Below, piece by piece: positions 17,647 to 26,546 of a DNA stretch of 64,000 bases. The DNA is from an uncultured Bacteroidales bacterium. GTDB lineage: Bacteria > Bacteroidota > Bacteroidia > Bacteroidales > F082. The number at the start of each line of letters is the position of its first letter. The first letter of the stretch is position 1. The position numbers were made by a program, and so were the translations under genes. The DNA is taken from positions 1-64,000 of the forward strand of contig CAMHFN010000007.1 of NCBI GenBank assembly GCA_946184615.1, read 5' to 3'. A model generated the notes under the pieces. That model was not told the origin of the DNA. It saw nothing but the letters and a program-made list of their open reading frames with translations, and did no database searches.

Positions 17647-19626
17647 TTATTTAACCACAAACTTCACGGTCTTGTCGAAGCCGTTAGCGCTGATGGTGCA
17701 GAAGTAGATGCCGCTCTTGAGGTCAACATTGATGGTGTTGGCACCCATGCTGAGGCGTTGGTTGAACTGTTTCACGGTTTGGCCAACGAGGTTGACGATG
17801 GTGATGGTGGCGTCAGCGTCAGAGGCTGATTTCACGATCACATAGTCAGTGGCGGGATTAGGATAGATGTTGTAAACCACATCCTTGGCCTCGTGATTGT
17901 TCACGCTGGCATAGTCGGATTCAACATGGATCTTGTCGACGGCGATGTTGTTGTCAGTGGCAGCGGTCTGAGTGCCGTTGCTGGGGATGTACCAACCGAG
18001 GTCGAAGTCATACTGATAGGAGAACCAGAATTCAGCATCTTGAGTGGTGTTGGCCACGGCATTGGTGAATGCGCAGTCAGCAGCGGAAAGTTCGAAGTTG
18101 ATGTCCTCGTCGAGGATGTCAACCAGCTGATCCCAGTAACCTTTGTCAACATTGCGGTAGCTGAGGCAGATGCTTCTCATGTAGTAAGGCTTGTTCTCGT
18201 TGACACGGCGCATGTCGGGAGTCGAGTAGGCGCAGGCGAGGTTGCCTTGCGGGTCGCATGACAGGGCCGGGTGACCGGAAGCGCCATAGAAACGTTGATA
18301 GTAGTCAGCAGCGACATCGGAGGTGTGGTAGAACTTGTCGTTGTCCCACTCGTAGTCGGCGAATCTCGGAATGAAACCGATCCACTTGGTGGTGTCGGAG
18401 TCTCTGATGATGTAGCCCGGATTCTCTTCATCAGGCCACCACAGACGGGCAGCGTGGTGAGGATTGCCATCGGGGGATTGGATGGGGCCGTCCATTTCGC
18501 TGTTCCAGTAAAGGATACCGTCAACAGCCATGCCATAGTAGTAGCTGTAGCTGGTGCCGAGTTCATCGTGGATCATTTCCAGGGTGTTCAGAGCTACGTG
18601 GACTGTACCACTGTTGTCCATGGTGAGGGTTCCACTCATAGGTCTGTACAGGGTGTCGGTGTAAACAGAGTTAGGATCGGTTTCCCAGTCGAGGCCTGCA
18701 TACGGGTCTTCCCAAACCAGGTATCTTTGCCAGGTGCGACCGTCGTCGGTGGATTTGAACATCAAGGTGTGGTAGTCAATGGCACCAGCATAAAGGATGG
18801 CCACGTTGTGACCGTTGGCGACGATGGCATAGTCATCAGCGCTGTAGTGGTCCATTTCTTCGTTGGTTTCGGCGAGAGGACCGTAGCTGATCTCCCAGTT
18901 TTCGGCATCCTCTGAACGGAGGTACACTTGATAGTGGTGGATCTCGCTGTCGCTCACGCTGTGTTGGATGTCACCAATCACGTGGATAATGTTGTGGTGG
19001 TCACCGGAAGTGGCGATTCTCGGCCAGCTGGCATCGTCATCATAGGGGAAACCTGCGGGGCTGATGGGCAGTTCACCTCTGTATTCCCATTCGCCTTCAC
19101 CGGCTTTCTCTCTGGTCCAGCAACGCATGGAAGCGTGGTTGATCAGGATTTCACCTTCATCACCCCAGCGGGCAATGCTCGGCCATCCAGTACGGGCATC
19201 CATGCTGGTTGAAGCCTCCAAGCGGTTGGTGGGTTGATCACCCCATTCACCGTCTTTGAAGTAGTTGTAACCTGTACCACGGTCAGACATGGAGGCGTTG
19301 TACTGGTGTGACATGGTAGCAGTCACAGCGACATCACCGTTAGGCATCTGGTACATACGGTTGCTGATGAAGTGGTTCGACTGGAGGTCGTAGGTGGTTG
19401 TCATGGCTTGGGCATCCTCCCAGTCATCCATTCTGTTAATAACCACACTGCGGGCAGCTTGAGGAGCATAGTTGGCTGCACTTTCCTCGGCAACGACTTC
19501 CTTGCCAATGGCCACTTTGTTCTTGTCAGCTCTGGCTGACCTGATCTCGCTCTTCAACATTCTTTCTTGCGCAAAGGCTGAGATACCCACAGCCAAAGCG
19601 AGCATGATGAATAAACTTTTTTTCAT
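17647..19626 (-). CDS. Secreted BNR-repeat protein with T9SS sorting domain
   Basis: A 659-residue secreted protein with signal MKKSLFIMLALAVGISAFAQ. The body looks like a sialidase-type beta-propeller: a clear Asp box FKSTDDGRTWQ, a weaker copy LRSEDAENWEI, and repeated segments such as GWPSIARWGDEGEI and SWPRIATSGDHHNII. No sialidase Arg triad was identified, so I do not assign catalysis. The last 75 residues (YNIYPNPATDYVIVKS, TITIVNLVGQTVKQF, LKSGIYFCTISANGFDKTVKFVVK) are a type A T9SS sorting domain. Its own promoter box lies at 19694-19701 with a 60-nt leader. Confidence 0.88.
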   Translation of the reverse strand: MKKSLFIMLALAVGISAFAQERMLKSEIRSARADKNKVAIGKEVVAEESAANYAPQAARSVVINRMDDWEDAQAMTTTYDLQSNHFISNRMYQMPNGDVAVTATMSHQYNASMSDRGTGYNYFKDGEWGDQPTNRLEASTSMDARTGWPSIARWGDEGEILINHASMRCWTREKAGEGEWEYRGELPISPAGFPYDDDASWPRIATSGDHHNIIHVIGDIQHSVSDSEIHHYQVYLRSEDAENWEISYGPLAETNEEMDHYSADDYAIVANGHNVAILYAGAIDYHTLMFKSTDDGRTWQRYLVWEDPYAGLDWETDPNSVYTDTLYRPMSGTLTMDNSGTVHVALNTLEMIHDELGTSYSYYYGMAVDGILYWNSEMDGPIQSPDGNPHHAARLWWPDEENPGYIIRDSDTTKWIGFIPRFADYEWDNDKFYHTSDVAADYYQRFYGASGHPALSCDPQGNLACAYSTPDMRRVNENKPYYMRSICLSYRNVDKGYWDQLVDILDEDINFELSAADCAFTNAVANTTQDAEFWFSYQYDFDLGWYIPSNGTQTAATDNNIAVDKIHVESDYASVNNHEAKDVVYNIYPNPATDYVIVKSASDADATITIVNLVGQTVKQFNQRLSMGANTINVDLKSGIYFCTISANGFDKTVKFVVK

Positions 19627-19693
19627 GTTGTGATGATTTAAGTTAATGAATAGTTAGTGTTTTGAAATTTGTCTAAATCGTCATTTTATCGTG

Positions 19694-19701
19694 CAAAGAT
19701 A
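19694..19701 (-). promoter_or_regulatory. Promoter -7 box of the BNR-type T9SS gene
   Basis: The minus strand reads TATCTTTGCACG, about 65 nt before the ATG at 19626. Confidence 0.6.
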
Positions 19702-19743
19702 ATAAAACTTTTTTATTGGTGTTTCTTTTTTGATTTTTTTTCT

Positions 19744-19751
19744 TACTTTTG
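19744..19751 (+). promoter_or_regulatory. Promoter -7 box of the GH92 gene
   Basis: TACTTTTG is followed by a leader of about 30 nt to the ATG at 19786. Confidence 0.5.
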
Positions 19752-19785
19752 ACCATAAATTAAATTGTAATGCAAAAACCCTGCC

Positions 19786-22671
19786 ATGAATCGTAATGTA
19801 TTCTTCTTGCTGCTGGTTACCTTGTTTTTCGCCTCCTGTAATCCCGTCGAGGTGAAGGAACCAGCCTCTTATGTCGATCCTTTTATCGGCACTGGCGGCC
19901 ACGGCCACACCTTCCCAGGGGCCACGGCGCCCTTCGGAATGATGCAGTTTAGCCCTGACACTCGCATGAACGATTGGGACGGATGCTCGGGCTACCACAC
20001 CTCCGACCACACCATCCTGGGCTTCAGTACGACCCACCTCAGCGGCACAGGCTGCTCCGACTATGGCGATTTCCGCTTCACCCCAGCCGTCGGCAACGAC
20101 ACCTGCTCAAGCTTCAGCCATGAGAATGAATGGGCCAAGCCAGGCTATTACTGCGTCGCATTCGACCATCCCAAAGTAATCACGGCCCTTGCGGCCGGCA
20201 ACCGTGTGGGCATCATGCGCTGCACCTTCCCCCAATCGGACCAAGCCAAACTGCTATTGAATATGGTGCAAGGGGTCAATGATGAATTTGTGTATGAATC
20301 CACACTCGATGTGGAATCCCCCACCGCCATCACCGGGTTCCGCCGTACCCGCGACTGGGCCAACGACCAATACCTCTATTTCTATGCGGAGTTCTCCAAG
20401 CCCATGAAGTCCTACGATGTCGATGAACAGCATAATGCCTCATTCGTCTTCGATACCGAAGAAGGCGAATCGGTCACCATGCGTATCGCTATCTCTCCCG
20501 TCGATGCCCAAGGAGCGAGAAACAATCTGAAAGCTGAACTCAACGACGGCGACTTCGACATCGATGCCCTGGCTGCTAAAACCTATGACCAATGGAACAC
20601 CGAGCTGAAACGTATCGAAGTGCAAGGCAAGGACGAGTCCGATATGAGGGTGTTCTACACCAACCTCTATCATGCCATGGTCGCGCCTAACCTCTTCTCC
20701 GATGCCGATGGCCGCTACCGTGCCCACGATCTGAAGGTCTATCACTCCGACCGTCCGGTCTACACCGTGTTCTCCTTGTGGGATACCTTCCGCAGCTTGC
20801 ATCCCCTGTTCAGTCTCATCCAACGTGAACGCACCACTGACTTTATTAATACCTTTATTAATAACTACCAAACCGATGCGGAACACATGTTGCCCATCTG
20901 GGAACTTGCTGGCAACGAAACGCATTGCATGATTGGCAACCATGCCATCCCTGTGATTGCCGATGCCTATTTCTGCGGGATCCAGGGCTTCGATGCCAAG
21001 CTGGCGTTGGAGGCCATGGCCAACTCCTCGCGGCAGGACCGCCGTGGCATGGGGGCCTATATGCAGTATGGCTTCATCCCCGTTGACAAAGAAGGGGAAG
21101 CCACCTCTAAGACGTTGGAATATGCCTACGACGACTGGTGCGTGGGCCGGTTGGCGGAGGCCCTGGGCGAAACCGACATCGCCAACGAGTTCTACCAACG
21201 TGCCCAAGCCTACAAGAACCTCTATAATCCCACCAACCAGTTCTTCCAAGGCCGTCGCAACGGTGGCTTCATGCAACCTTTCGACCCCACGCAGGTCAAC
21301 TTCACCCTCACCGAAGCCAACACTTGGCAGTATAACTTCTTCGTGCCACAGGACATCAACGGTCATATCGACCTGATGGGCGGCCCCGAGGCCTACGGCA
21401 AGAAACTCGATGCCCTTTTCACGGCCTCCAGCAAACTGTCAGGCCGCGAACAACCGGATATCACGGGGCTCATCGGACAATATGCCCACGGCAACGAGCC
21501 GAGCCATAATACCGTGTATATGTACGACTTCATCGGACAGCCCACCAAGACTCAGAACTATGTGAAGCAGGTGCTGGATGAGTTCTATACCGACGAACGC
21601 GACGGTCTCTGTGGCAACGAGGATTGCGGCCAGATGTCGGCTTGGGGAGTCTTCTCCGCTTTGGGATTCTATCCTGCTACGCCGGCTTCAGGCTATTATG
21701 TGCTGGGCCTCCCTCGTTTCGAGAAGGCAACTCTCAACCTCGACAATGGCAAGCAGTTCACGGTGAAAGCCAAGAACTTGACCCCGCAAAATGGCTACGT
21801 GAAGTCGGTGACCCTCAATGGCCAACCGTTGCAACGTAGCTACATCACCTTCGACGAGGTCTACCATGGGGGTGAGCTGGTGTTCACCATGACCGATGCC
21901 CCTGACTCACCCTGGGCTACTCAGTTGGAGAACTGCCCCGTGTTGCGTATCCCTGGGGAGAGCATCCTGGTGGTGCCGGCCATCAACGCGGAGTCGAACA
22001 CGTTCTTCGATAGCGTGGCAGTGTCCATGAGCCATCCCGTGGAAGGCACGGTGATCTACTATACCCTCGATGGAAGTGCCCCCGATGCCCATAGCATGGT
22101 TTACACCAAGCCCATCACCTTGCGTCAGAGCACTACGGTCCGTGCCGCAGCCTTACAAGGCGACCGCTGGAGCTGTGCCGTCGATGCCGATTTCTATTAC
22201 ATCGACGCGAAACGTGCCGTCAAGCTGGATCACCCCTATTCCAACCAGTATGAGGCGGGTGGCTTGAAAGCCCTCATCGACCACCAACGTGGCGGCGAGA
22301 ATTTCCGTACAGGCGTGTGGCAGGGCTACCATGGCGTCGACCTCGTGGCTACCGTCGACCTGGGTGCCAAGCAGAAGGTGAACCGCCTCGCGGGGAGCTT
22401 CCTGCAAGAACAAGGCTCGTGGATCTTCATGCCTAGCGAAGTGGAGTTCTTCGTCTCTGATGACGGCAAACGCTTCCGTAGCGTGGGTAAGGTGATGAAC
22501 ACCATCCCCGTCGACGAGGAGGACCCCGTCATCCAAGAGTTGGAGGTGCGTCCGCGTTGCGAGACCCGTTACGTGAAGATGGCGGCCAAGACCATCGGCA
22601 CCTGCCCCGACTGGCATGTGGGTGCCGGCCAACCGGCTTGGCTCTTCTGCGACGAATTTGTCATCGAATAA
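19786..22671 (+). CDS. GH92 alpha-mannosidase lipoprotein with C-terminal accessory domains
   Basis: A 961-residue glycan hydrolase, probably a calcium-dependent exo-alpha-mannosidase acting on N-glycan or mannan side chains. The lipobox is LFFASCNPVE. GH92 signatures are YVDPFIGTGGHGHTFPGATAPFGMMQFSPDT, FSTTHLSGTGCSDYGDF, HGNEPSH (near residue 570) and LCGNEDCGQMSAWGVFSALGFYP (near 610). After the catalytic part come a chitobiase C-terminal-like beta-sandwich (VEGTVIYYTLDGSAPDAHSMVYTKPITL) and a discoidin-like (F5/8 type C) domain (about 810-961), which likely bind glycans. There is no SusC/SusD neighbour, so this is not an obvious polysaccharide utilisation locus. Regiospecificity cannot be read from the sequence. 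Confidence 0.93.
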   Translation: MNRNVFFLLLVTLFFASCNPVEVKEPASYVDPFIGTGGHGHTFPGATAPFGMMQFSPDTRMNDWDGCSGYHTSDHTILGFSTTHLSGTGCSDYGDFRFTPAVGNDTCSSFSHENEWAKPGYYCVAFDHPKVITALAAGNRVGIMRCTFPQSDQAKLLLNMVQGVNDEFVYESTLDVESPTAITGFRRTRDWANDQYLYFYAEFSKPMKSYDVDEQHNASFVFDTEEGESVTMRIAISPVDAQGARNNLKAELNDGDFDIDALAAKTYDQWNTELKRIEVQGKDESDMRVFYTNLYHAMVAPNLFSDADGRYRAHDLKVYHSDRPVYTVFSLWDTFRSLHPLFSLIQRERTTDFINTFINNYQTDAEHMLPIWELAGNETHCMIGNHAIPVIADAYFCGIQGFDAKLALEAMANSSRQDRRGMGAYMQYGFIPVDKEGEATSKTLEYAYDDWCVGRLAEALGETDIANEFYQRAQAYKNLYNPTNQFFQGRRNGGFMQPFDPTQVNFTLTEANTWQYNFFVPQDINGHIDLMGGPEAYGKKLDALFTASSKLSGREQPDITGLIGQYAHGNEPSHNTVYMYDFIGQPTKTQNYVKQVLDEFYTDERDGLCGNEDCGQMSAWGVFSALGFYPATPASGYYVLGLPRFEKATLNLDNGKQFTVKAKNLTPQNGYVKSVTLNGQPLQRSYITFDEVYHGGELVFTMTDAPDSPWATQLENCPVLRIPGESILVVPAINAESNTFFDSVAVSMSHPVEGTVIYYTLDGSAPDAHSMVYTKPITLRQSTTVRAAALQGDRWSCAVDADFYYIDAKRAVKLDHPYSNQYEAGGLKALIDHQRGGENFRTGVWQGYHGVDLVATVDLGAKQKVNRLAGSFLQEQGSWIFMPSEVEFFVSDDGKRFRSVGKVMNTIPVDEEDPVIQELEVRPRCETRYVKMAAKTIGTCPDWHVGAGQPAWLFCDEFVIE

Positions 22672-22697
22672 TTTTTTAATATTCAATTTTTAACAAT
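22672..22697 (+). repeat. Heptad-type repeat gap, TTTTTAA units
   Basis: The GH92-PFK gap holds TTTTTAA TATTCAA TTTTTAA in 7-bp register. Confidence 0.5.
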
Positions 22698-23915
22698 ATG
22701 AAAGATTCAATCGTAATCCTCGCCGGCGGCGGTCCGGCTCCTGGAATCAACACGGTGATCAGCACTGTGGCAAAGACCTTCCTCAAAGACGGCTATCGCG
22801 TCCTGGGTCTTCATGATGGGTATAAAAACCTCTTCCGTCCCGAAAAAGAAGTGGATGAAATCGACTTCATCTGGGCGGATGAAATCCAAAAACAAGGGGG
22901 CTCGGCGCTTCGTATGAGCCGGTATAAACCGAAAAACGAGGAGTTCAACCCGGATTTCTTCGTGCAAAACAACATCAAGCTCCTCGTCACCATCGGTGGC
23001 GACGACACCGCTTCCACGGCCAACCGCATCTCCAAGTATCTGCGTGACAATAACGTGCCCATCCAGAACATCCATGTGCCCAAGACCATCGACAACGACT
23101 TGCCGCTGCCTGATGGCAACCCGACGTTTGGTTACTACTCCGCTAAGGATGCCGCTGTGCATCTCGTGCAGACTGTCTACGAAGACGCCCGCACCAGCGG
23201 CAACTGGTTTGTGCTCTCTGCCATGGGTCGCGAGGCGGGTCACCTGGCCTTCGGCATGACCTCGGCCTGCCATTGCCCGATGGTCATCATCCCTGAGATG
23301 TTCAATAAGGCGGAGGTCACCCTCGATGCCATCGTCAACCTCATGGTCAGCTCCATCGTGAAGCGCAAGCTCCTGGGCGTGAACTATGGCGTCATCATCA
23401 TTAGCGAGGGTGTGTTCCACTTCATGACTGACGAGGAAATCGAGAAATCGGGTGTGGCTTTCACCTACGATGAGCACGGCCATCCTGAGCTGGGCAACGT
23501 GAGCAAGGCGCACATCTTCAACTTGCTGCTGCAGCAACGGTTGAAGCTCCTTGGCCTCAACGTGAAGAGCCGTCCAGTGGAAATCGGCTACGGCATCCGC
23601 TGCGTGCAACCCAACGGCTATGATTTGACGTACTGCTCGCTGCTGGGTTATGGGGTCAAGAAACTCTTCCTGCAAGGAGTCACGGGTGCCATGGTCACCA
23701 CCAATCCCAAAGGTGAGATTATCCCGTTGTATCTGAAAGATGTCGAGGATGAAAACGGCAAGATCAAACCTCGTTTGGTCAACCTCAACGGTCCGAAGGC
23801 GGAACTCATCTTCAACGAAGGGTTGCAGTACCTCAAGCCTGAAGACTACGAGGCTGCAAAACACTATCTCCCCGAACCTGAACAATACGATTTCAAGAAA
23901 ATCCTGAAGTGGTAA
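22698..23915 (+). CDS. 6-phosphofructokinase, probably PPi-dependent
   Basis: Phosphorylates fructose 6-phosphate in glycolysis (405 residues). The family is clear from LAGGGPAPGIN, the PKTIDND substrate motif, SAMGREAGHLA and the EIGYGIRC region. Two diagnostic positions are of the pyrophosphate type: GGDD (GGDDTAST) where ATP enzymes have GGDG, and Lys in PKTIDND where ATP enzymes usually have Gly. On family knowledge this predicts PPi as donor and a reversible reaction. It follows the GH92 gene by 26 bp without a visible promoter, so cotranscription is possible. ATP use cannot be excluded from sequence alone. Confidence 0.92.
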   Translation: MKDSIVILAGGGPAPGINTVISTVAKTFLKDGYRVLGLHDGYKNLFRPEKEVDEIDFIWADEIQKQGGSALRMSRYKPKNEEFNPDFFVQNNIKLLVTIGGDDTASTANRISKYLRDNNVPIQNIHVPKTIDNDLPLPDGNPTFGYYSAKDAAVHLVQTVYEDARTSGNWFVLSAMGREAGHLAFGMTSACHCPMVIIPEMFNKAEVTLDAIVNLMVSSIVKRKLLGVNYGVIIISEGVFHFMTDEEIEKSGVAFTYDEHGHPELGNVSKAHIFNLLLQQRLKLLGLNVKSRPVEIGYGIRCVQPNGYDLTYCSLLGYGVKKLFLQGVTGAMVTTNPKGEIIPLYLKDVEDENGKIKPRLVNLNGPKAELIFNEGLQYLKPEDYEAAKHYLPEPEQYDFKKILKW

Positions 23916-23945
23916 AGAAGGGGAGGAGATGTCAAGGTTTTTATT

Positions 23946-23980
23946 AAGAATTAGAGAATTAGCCTAATTCTCTAATTCTT
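23946..23980. repeat. 35-bp near-perfect palindrome between convergent genes
   Basis: AAGAATTAGAGAATTAG and its exact reverse complement are separated by one base. It has no U-tract on either strand. Its arms share CTCTAATTCTTGA with the gap at 34516-34530. Confidence 0.75.
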
Positions 23981-24008
23981 GACATAAAAAGTCTTGAAGG
24001 AGTCCTTT

Positions 24009-24845
24009 TTATTGGATCTTTTGGTAAATCAACTCGATTACCTTGGCCTTGGCATCCTCAATCAGGCTCTCGTCGGTGGGGAAGGGCACGGGCTGTTGCT
24101 TCATCCGTTCCAAAGTCTGTTCCGAGCAAGCCTCGCGTGAGCCTTCGATGGTGGTATAGGTGTAGTTGAAGTTGGAGGTCATCTCGTAAGGGTAGGCCAG
24201 AAGGAGCCGTTTGCTCCTTGGGTCGACGAAGACGACTTTGCCTTTTACGGTGGCGCTCTTGCTGAGGTTGTGGTCGGTCACCGTGGCAGTCAACCCTTCG
24301 CGGGTCTCCTTGAAGCTCACTGTCTCATCGCGGTTGGGCCCGGCGTGTTGGTGGAACACCTCCAGGTGCATCATCCGGCTCAAGTCGCCATACCTACGGG
24401 CTATCGATTTCAGTTTGAAGTCGTTCAGCTGACTGTTGTCGCGGTTGACACGCTCCAAATCTCTGATGAGATGGTCGGTTAGGTCAAGGTCGGGCGATGG
24501 GGCACTGAGCGTCTGGCTGATCTTCGCTGTCAGATAGGTCTCGGCCTTGTTGCGTGCTTGGGTCAGCTCCTCGTCGAGGTCGAGTGGAACATAGCGGAGG
24601 CTGCGTCTCACTTCCTCAGGGAAGCGGGCCATCTCGTCGCTACGTCCTTTGATGCTGCAATAACGCTCAAAGATCTCGGGCCAGATCTCGGGTTTCCCTG
24701 TGGCTTTCAGTTCTTGAATCCGCTCATGGTCGGCTTGGTTGGCTTGATGATACGCCACGCCGGTTTTATACAGTCTCTTGTTGGTGTTGCATGAGGTGGC
24801 CAGTAAGCAGGCCAGCAATGCTATCGGTACGATAAGGTGTTTCAT
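24009..24845 (-). CDS. Lipoprotein of unknown function
   Basis: A 278-residue lipoprotein with signal and lipobox LLACLLATSCNTNKRLYK. The remainder is mixed charge and probably helical in the first half (HQANQADHERIQELKATG), followed by a beta-rich stretch (GKVVFVDPRSKRLLLAYPYEMTSNFNYTYTTIEGSREACSEQT). I recognise no family. It converges on the PFK gene across a large palindrome and diverges from the polyprenyl synthetase gene; the ORF track start of that neighbour overlaps this gene only because it used a TTG codon. Confidence 0.8.
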   Translation of the reverse strand: MKHLIVPIALLACLLATSCNTNKRLYKTGVAYHQANQADHERIQELKATGKPEIWPEIFERYCSIKGRSDEMARFPEEVRRSLRYVPLDLDEELTQARNKAETYLTAKISQTLSAPSPDLDLTDHLIRDLERVNRDNSQLNDFKLKSIARRYGDLSRMMHLEVFHQHAGPNRDETVSFKETREGLTATVTDHNLSKSATVKGKVVFVDPRSKRLLLAYPYEMTSNFNYTYTTIEGSREACSEQTLERMKQQPVPFPTDESLIEDAKAKVIELIYQKIQ

Positions 24846-24903
24846 GGTCGTTTTGTTTTCACAAAAAACTAAATTAGTACAAATATCGCACCAAAATAAT
24901 CCC

Positions 24904-24911
24904 TATTTTTG
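24904..24911 (+). promoter_or_regulatory. Promoter -7 box, leaderless arrangement
   Basis: TATTTTTG is followed by CCTT and then the GTG start of the polyprenyl synthetase gene, leaving no space for a leader. Confidence 0.6.
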
Positions 24912-24915
24912 CCTT

Positions 24916-25887
24916 GTGGAAAAGATACAACAACTGAAAGAACGATTTGATGCTTTCATTAAGGGTGTCGAGTTTGTGAAGCGTCCCCAAGGACTTTACG
25001 AACCGGTGGCGTATACCGTACTTCAGAAGGGCAAACGCCTTCGTCCCATGCTGTGCTTGTTGGCTTGCGACCTTTTCGGGGGCGAGTATCACGAGGCCGA
25101 ATATCCCGCTTTAGCCTTGGAGACAGCGCATAATTCCACCTTGATTCACGACGATATCATGGACCAATCACCCATCCGTCGTGGCATGGAGACCGTTTAC
25201 AAGAAATGGGACACCAACCAGGCCATTCTTTCGGGTGATGCGGCTTTGGGGATGGCTTTCGATTTCGCTATGCGCACCCATCGTCCCGTGGAGACGCTCT
25301 CGTTGTTGACCCATGCCATGCTCGAAATTGATGAAGGGCAGCAGATGGACATGGAATTTGAAACGCGAAAAGAAGTGAGCATCCCCGAATATTTGGAGAT
25401 GATCCGGCTTAAGACAGCGGTGCTCATGGCCACAAGTCTCCAAATCGGTGCAGTAGTGGCTGGCGCCGATGATGACGACCAGCGTCATCTTTACGATTTT
25501 GGCATCGGCATCGGCATGGCCTTCCAACTGCAAGACGACATCCTCGATTGTTACAGCGATGTGTCGGTGTTCGGAAAGGTGACGGGCGTGGATATCGTTG
25601 AAAACAAAAAAACGTTGATGTACTTGAAAGCCCTCGAACTGGCTTCACCGGAACAAAAAGAACGGCTGATGGCTTTGTTCTCGGGAGAGGTCTCACTCCA
25701 CCCTCAACGCAAAATCGATGAGGTGATTGCCCTTTACGACGATCTCGGAGTCAAGGCAGAAGTGGAGCGTTTGATGGCTGACTATTACCGCCAGGCCTAT
25801 GCGGCTCTGGAGGCGGTGAAGCTCCCTGAGGAACGAAAGATCCATCTTCGGCGTTACGCTGAAATGCTTTCAGGCAGAAATAAATAA
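24916..25887 (+). CDS. Polyprenyl (geranylgeranyl/farnesyl-type) diphosphate synthase
   Basis: Condenses isopentenyl diphosphate with allylic diphosphates to make isoprenoid chains for quinones or undecaprenyl carriers. At 323 residues it is normal size. Both aspartate-rich motifs are present (HDDIMDQSPIRRG and FQLQDDILDCYSD), plus GKRLRPMLCLLAC and KTAVLMATS. Product chain length is uncertain. The track places the start at TTG 24778, inside the divergent lipoprotein gene; I choose GTG 24916 (VEKIQQLKERFDAF) because a TATTTTTG box lies four bases before it and homologues begin near here. It ends at a strong bidirectional terminator. Confidence 0.93.
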   Translation: MEKIQQLKERFDAFIKGVEFVKRPQGLYEPVAYTVLQKGKRLRPMLCLLACDLFGGEYHEAEYPALALETAHNSTLIHDDIMDQSPIRRGMETVYKKWDTNQAILSGDAALGMAFDFAMRTHRPVETLSLLTHAMLEIDEGQQMDMEFETRKEVSIPEYLEMIRLKTAVLMATSLQIGAVVAGADDDDQRHLYDFGIGIGMAFQLQDDILDCYSDVSVFGKVTGVDIVENKKTLMYLKALELASPEQKERLMALFSGEVSLHPQRKIDEVIALYDDLGVKAEVERLMADYYRQAYAALEAVKLPEERKIHLRRYAEMLSGRNK

Positions 25888-25924
25888 AAAAACAGGCTTG
25901 ATTTTTTTTCAAGCCTGTTTTTTT
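25886..25924. terminator. Bidirectional intrinsic terminator
   Basis: ACAGGCTTGA pairs with TCAAGCCTGT around a T-rich loop, with A and T runs on either side. It serves the convergent polyprenyl synthetase and Lys-rich protein genes. Confidence 0.9.
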
Positions 25925-25941
25925 GTCATTGAAAAGCGATC

Positions 25942-26430
25942 TTATCTGTTGGCTTTTCCGTTGTCCTTGGTGGTAGTGGCTTTACCGACTTGGGGCTTGG
26001 GAGGGATCACTCTGGCAGGTTCTTTAGTGGGAGCCTTGCTGGTTTTGTCATCCTTCAGGGCTTCTGCTTTTGCTTTTTCTTCAGCAGCTTTGGTGTCGGC
26101 TACTTTAGGATCCTTTCCAGTGCTGTTCTTGGAGGTGATGTTCTTGCCCGTGTTGACGGTGGTGCCGGCGTTGTTTTCTTTGTTCTTGTCGGAGGTACCC
26201 ACACCGATTGCGGTGCTGGCATTTGCTGAACCGCTGCCCTTCATGTCAATCTTGGTCTTGGTCTTCTTGGCAGGAGTAGCCTTCTTTTCAATAGTGGCCT
26301 TCTTTTCAGTGGGTTGAACTTTGAAAGTCTTTTCAGGCTTCTGAGGAGTAGCTGTTCTTTCTTGAGCGTTGAGGTTGGCGATTCCGATGGTGAAGAGAGC
26401 CATAACACCGAGTACTAATGCTTTTTTCAT
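25942..26430 (-). CDS. Exported low-complexity Lys/Thr/Ala-rich protein
   Basis: A 162-residue protein with signal peptide MKKALVLGVMALFTIGIANLNAQ and a body built almost wholly of Lys, Thr, Ala, Pro and Glu (TFKVQPTEKKATIEKKATPAKKTKTKIDMKG). No domain, cysteine or repeat unit of fixed length is visible and it is probably disordered and basic. It might bind acidic surface polymers, but this is speculation. It has its own TATTTTTG promoter box about 50 nt upstream. Confidence 0.75.
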   Translation of the reverse strand: MKKALVLGVMALFTIGIANLNAQERTATPQKPEKTFKVQPTEKKATIEKKATPAKKTKTKIDMKGSGSANASTAIGVGTSDKNKENNAGTTVNTGKNITSKNSTGKDPKVADTKAAEEKAKAEALKDDKTSKAPTKEPARVIPPKPQVGKATTTKDNGKANR

Positions 26431-26466
26431 AATGTTGAATTTTTAATTGTTAATAAATTGAGTTTT
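26431..26466 (-). repeat. Weak heptad-type repeat in leader
   Basis: The leader of the Lys-rich gene contains TTGAATT TTTAATT GTTAATA, an imperfect 7-bp periodicity. Confidence 0.35.
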
Positions 26467-26481
26467 GAATGTTCTGTCTTG

Positions 26482-26489
26482 CAAAAATA
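26482..26489 (-). promoter_or_regulatory. Promoter -7 box of the Lys-rich protein gene
   Basis: The minus strand reads TATTTTTGCAAG. Confidence 0.55.
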
Positions 26490-26546
26490 CAATATCCGTA
26501 CCAAAAAATCAAATTCCGAAAAAAAATTTAAAAAAAAATTAAAAAT

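Noticed and set aside
23946-23980. Rho-independent terminator
   Set aside because: No U-tract follows on either strand and the loop would be only one base; recorded as a palindrome instead.
24778-24915. N-terminal extension of polyprenyl synthetase in the ORF track
   Set aside because: Begins at TTG inside the divergent lipoprotein gene and crosses a promoter box; homologues begin near the GTG at 24916.
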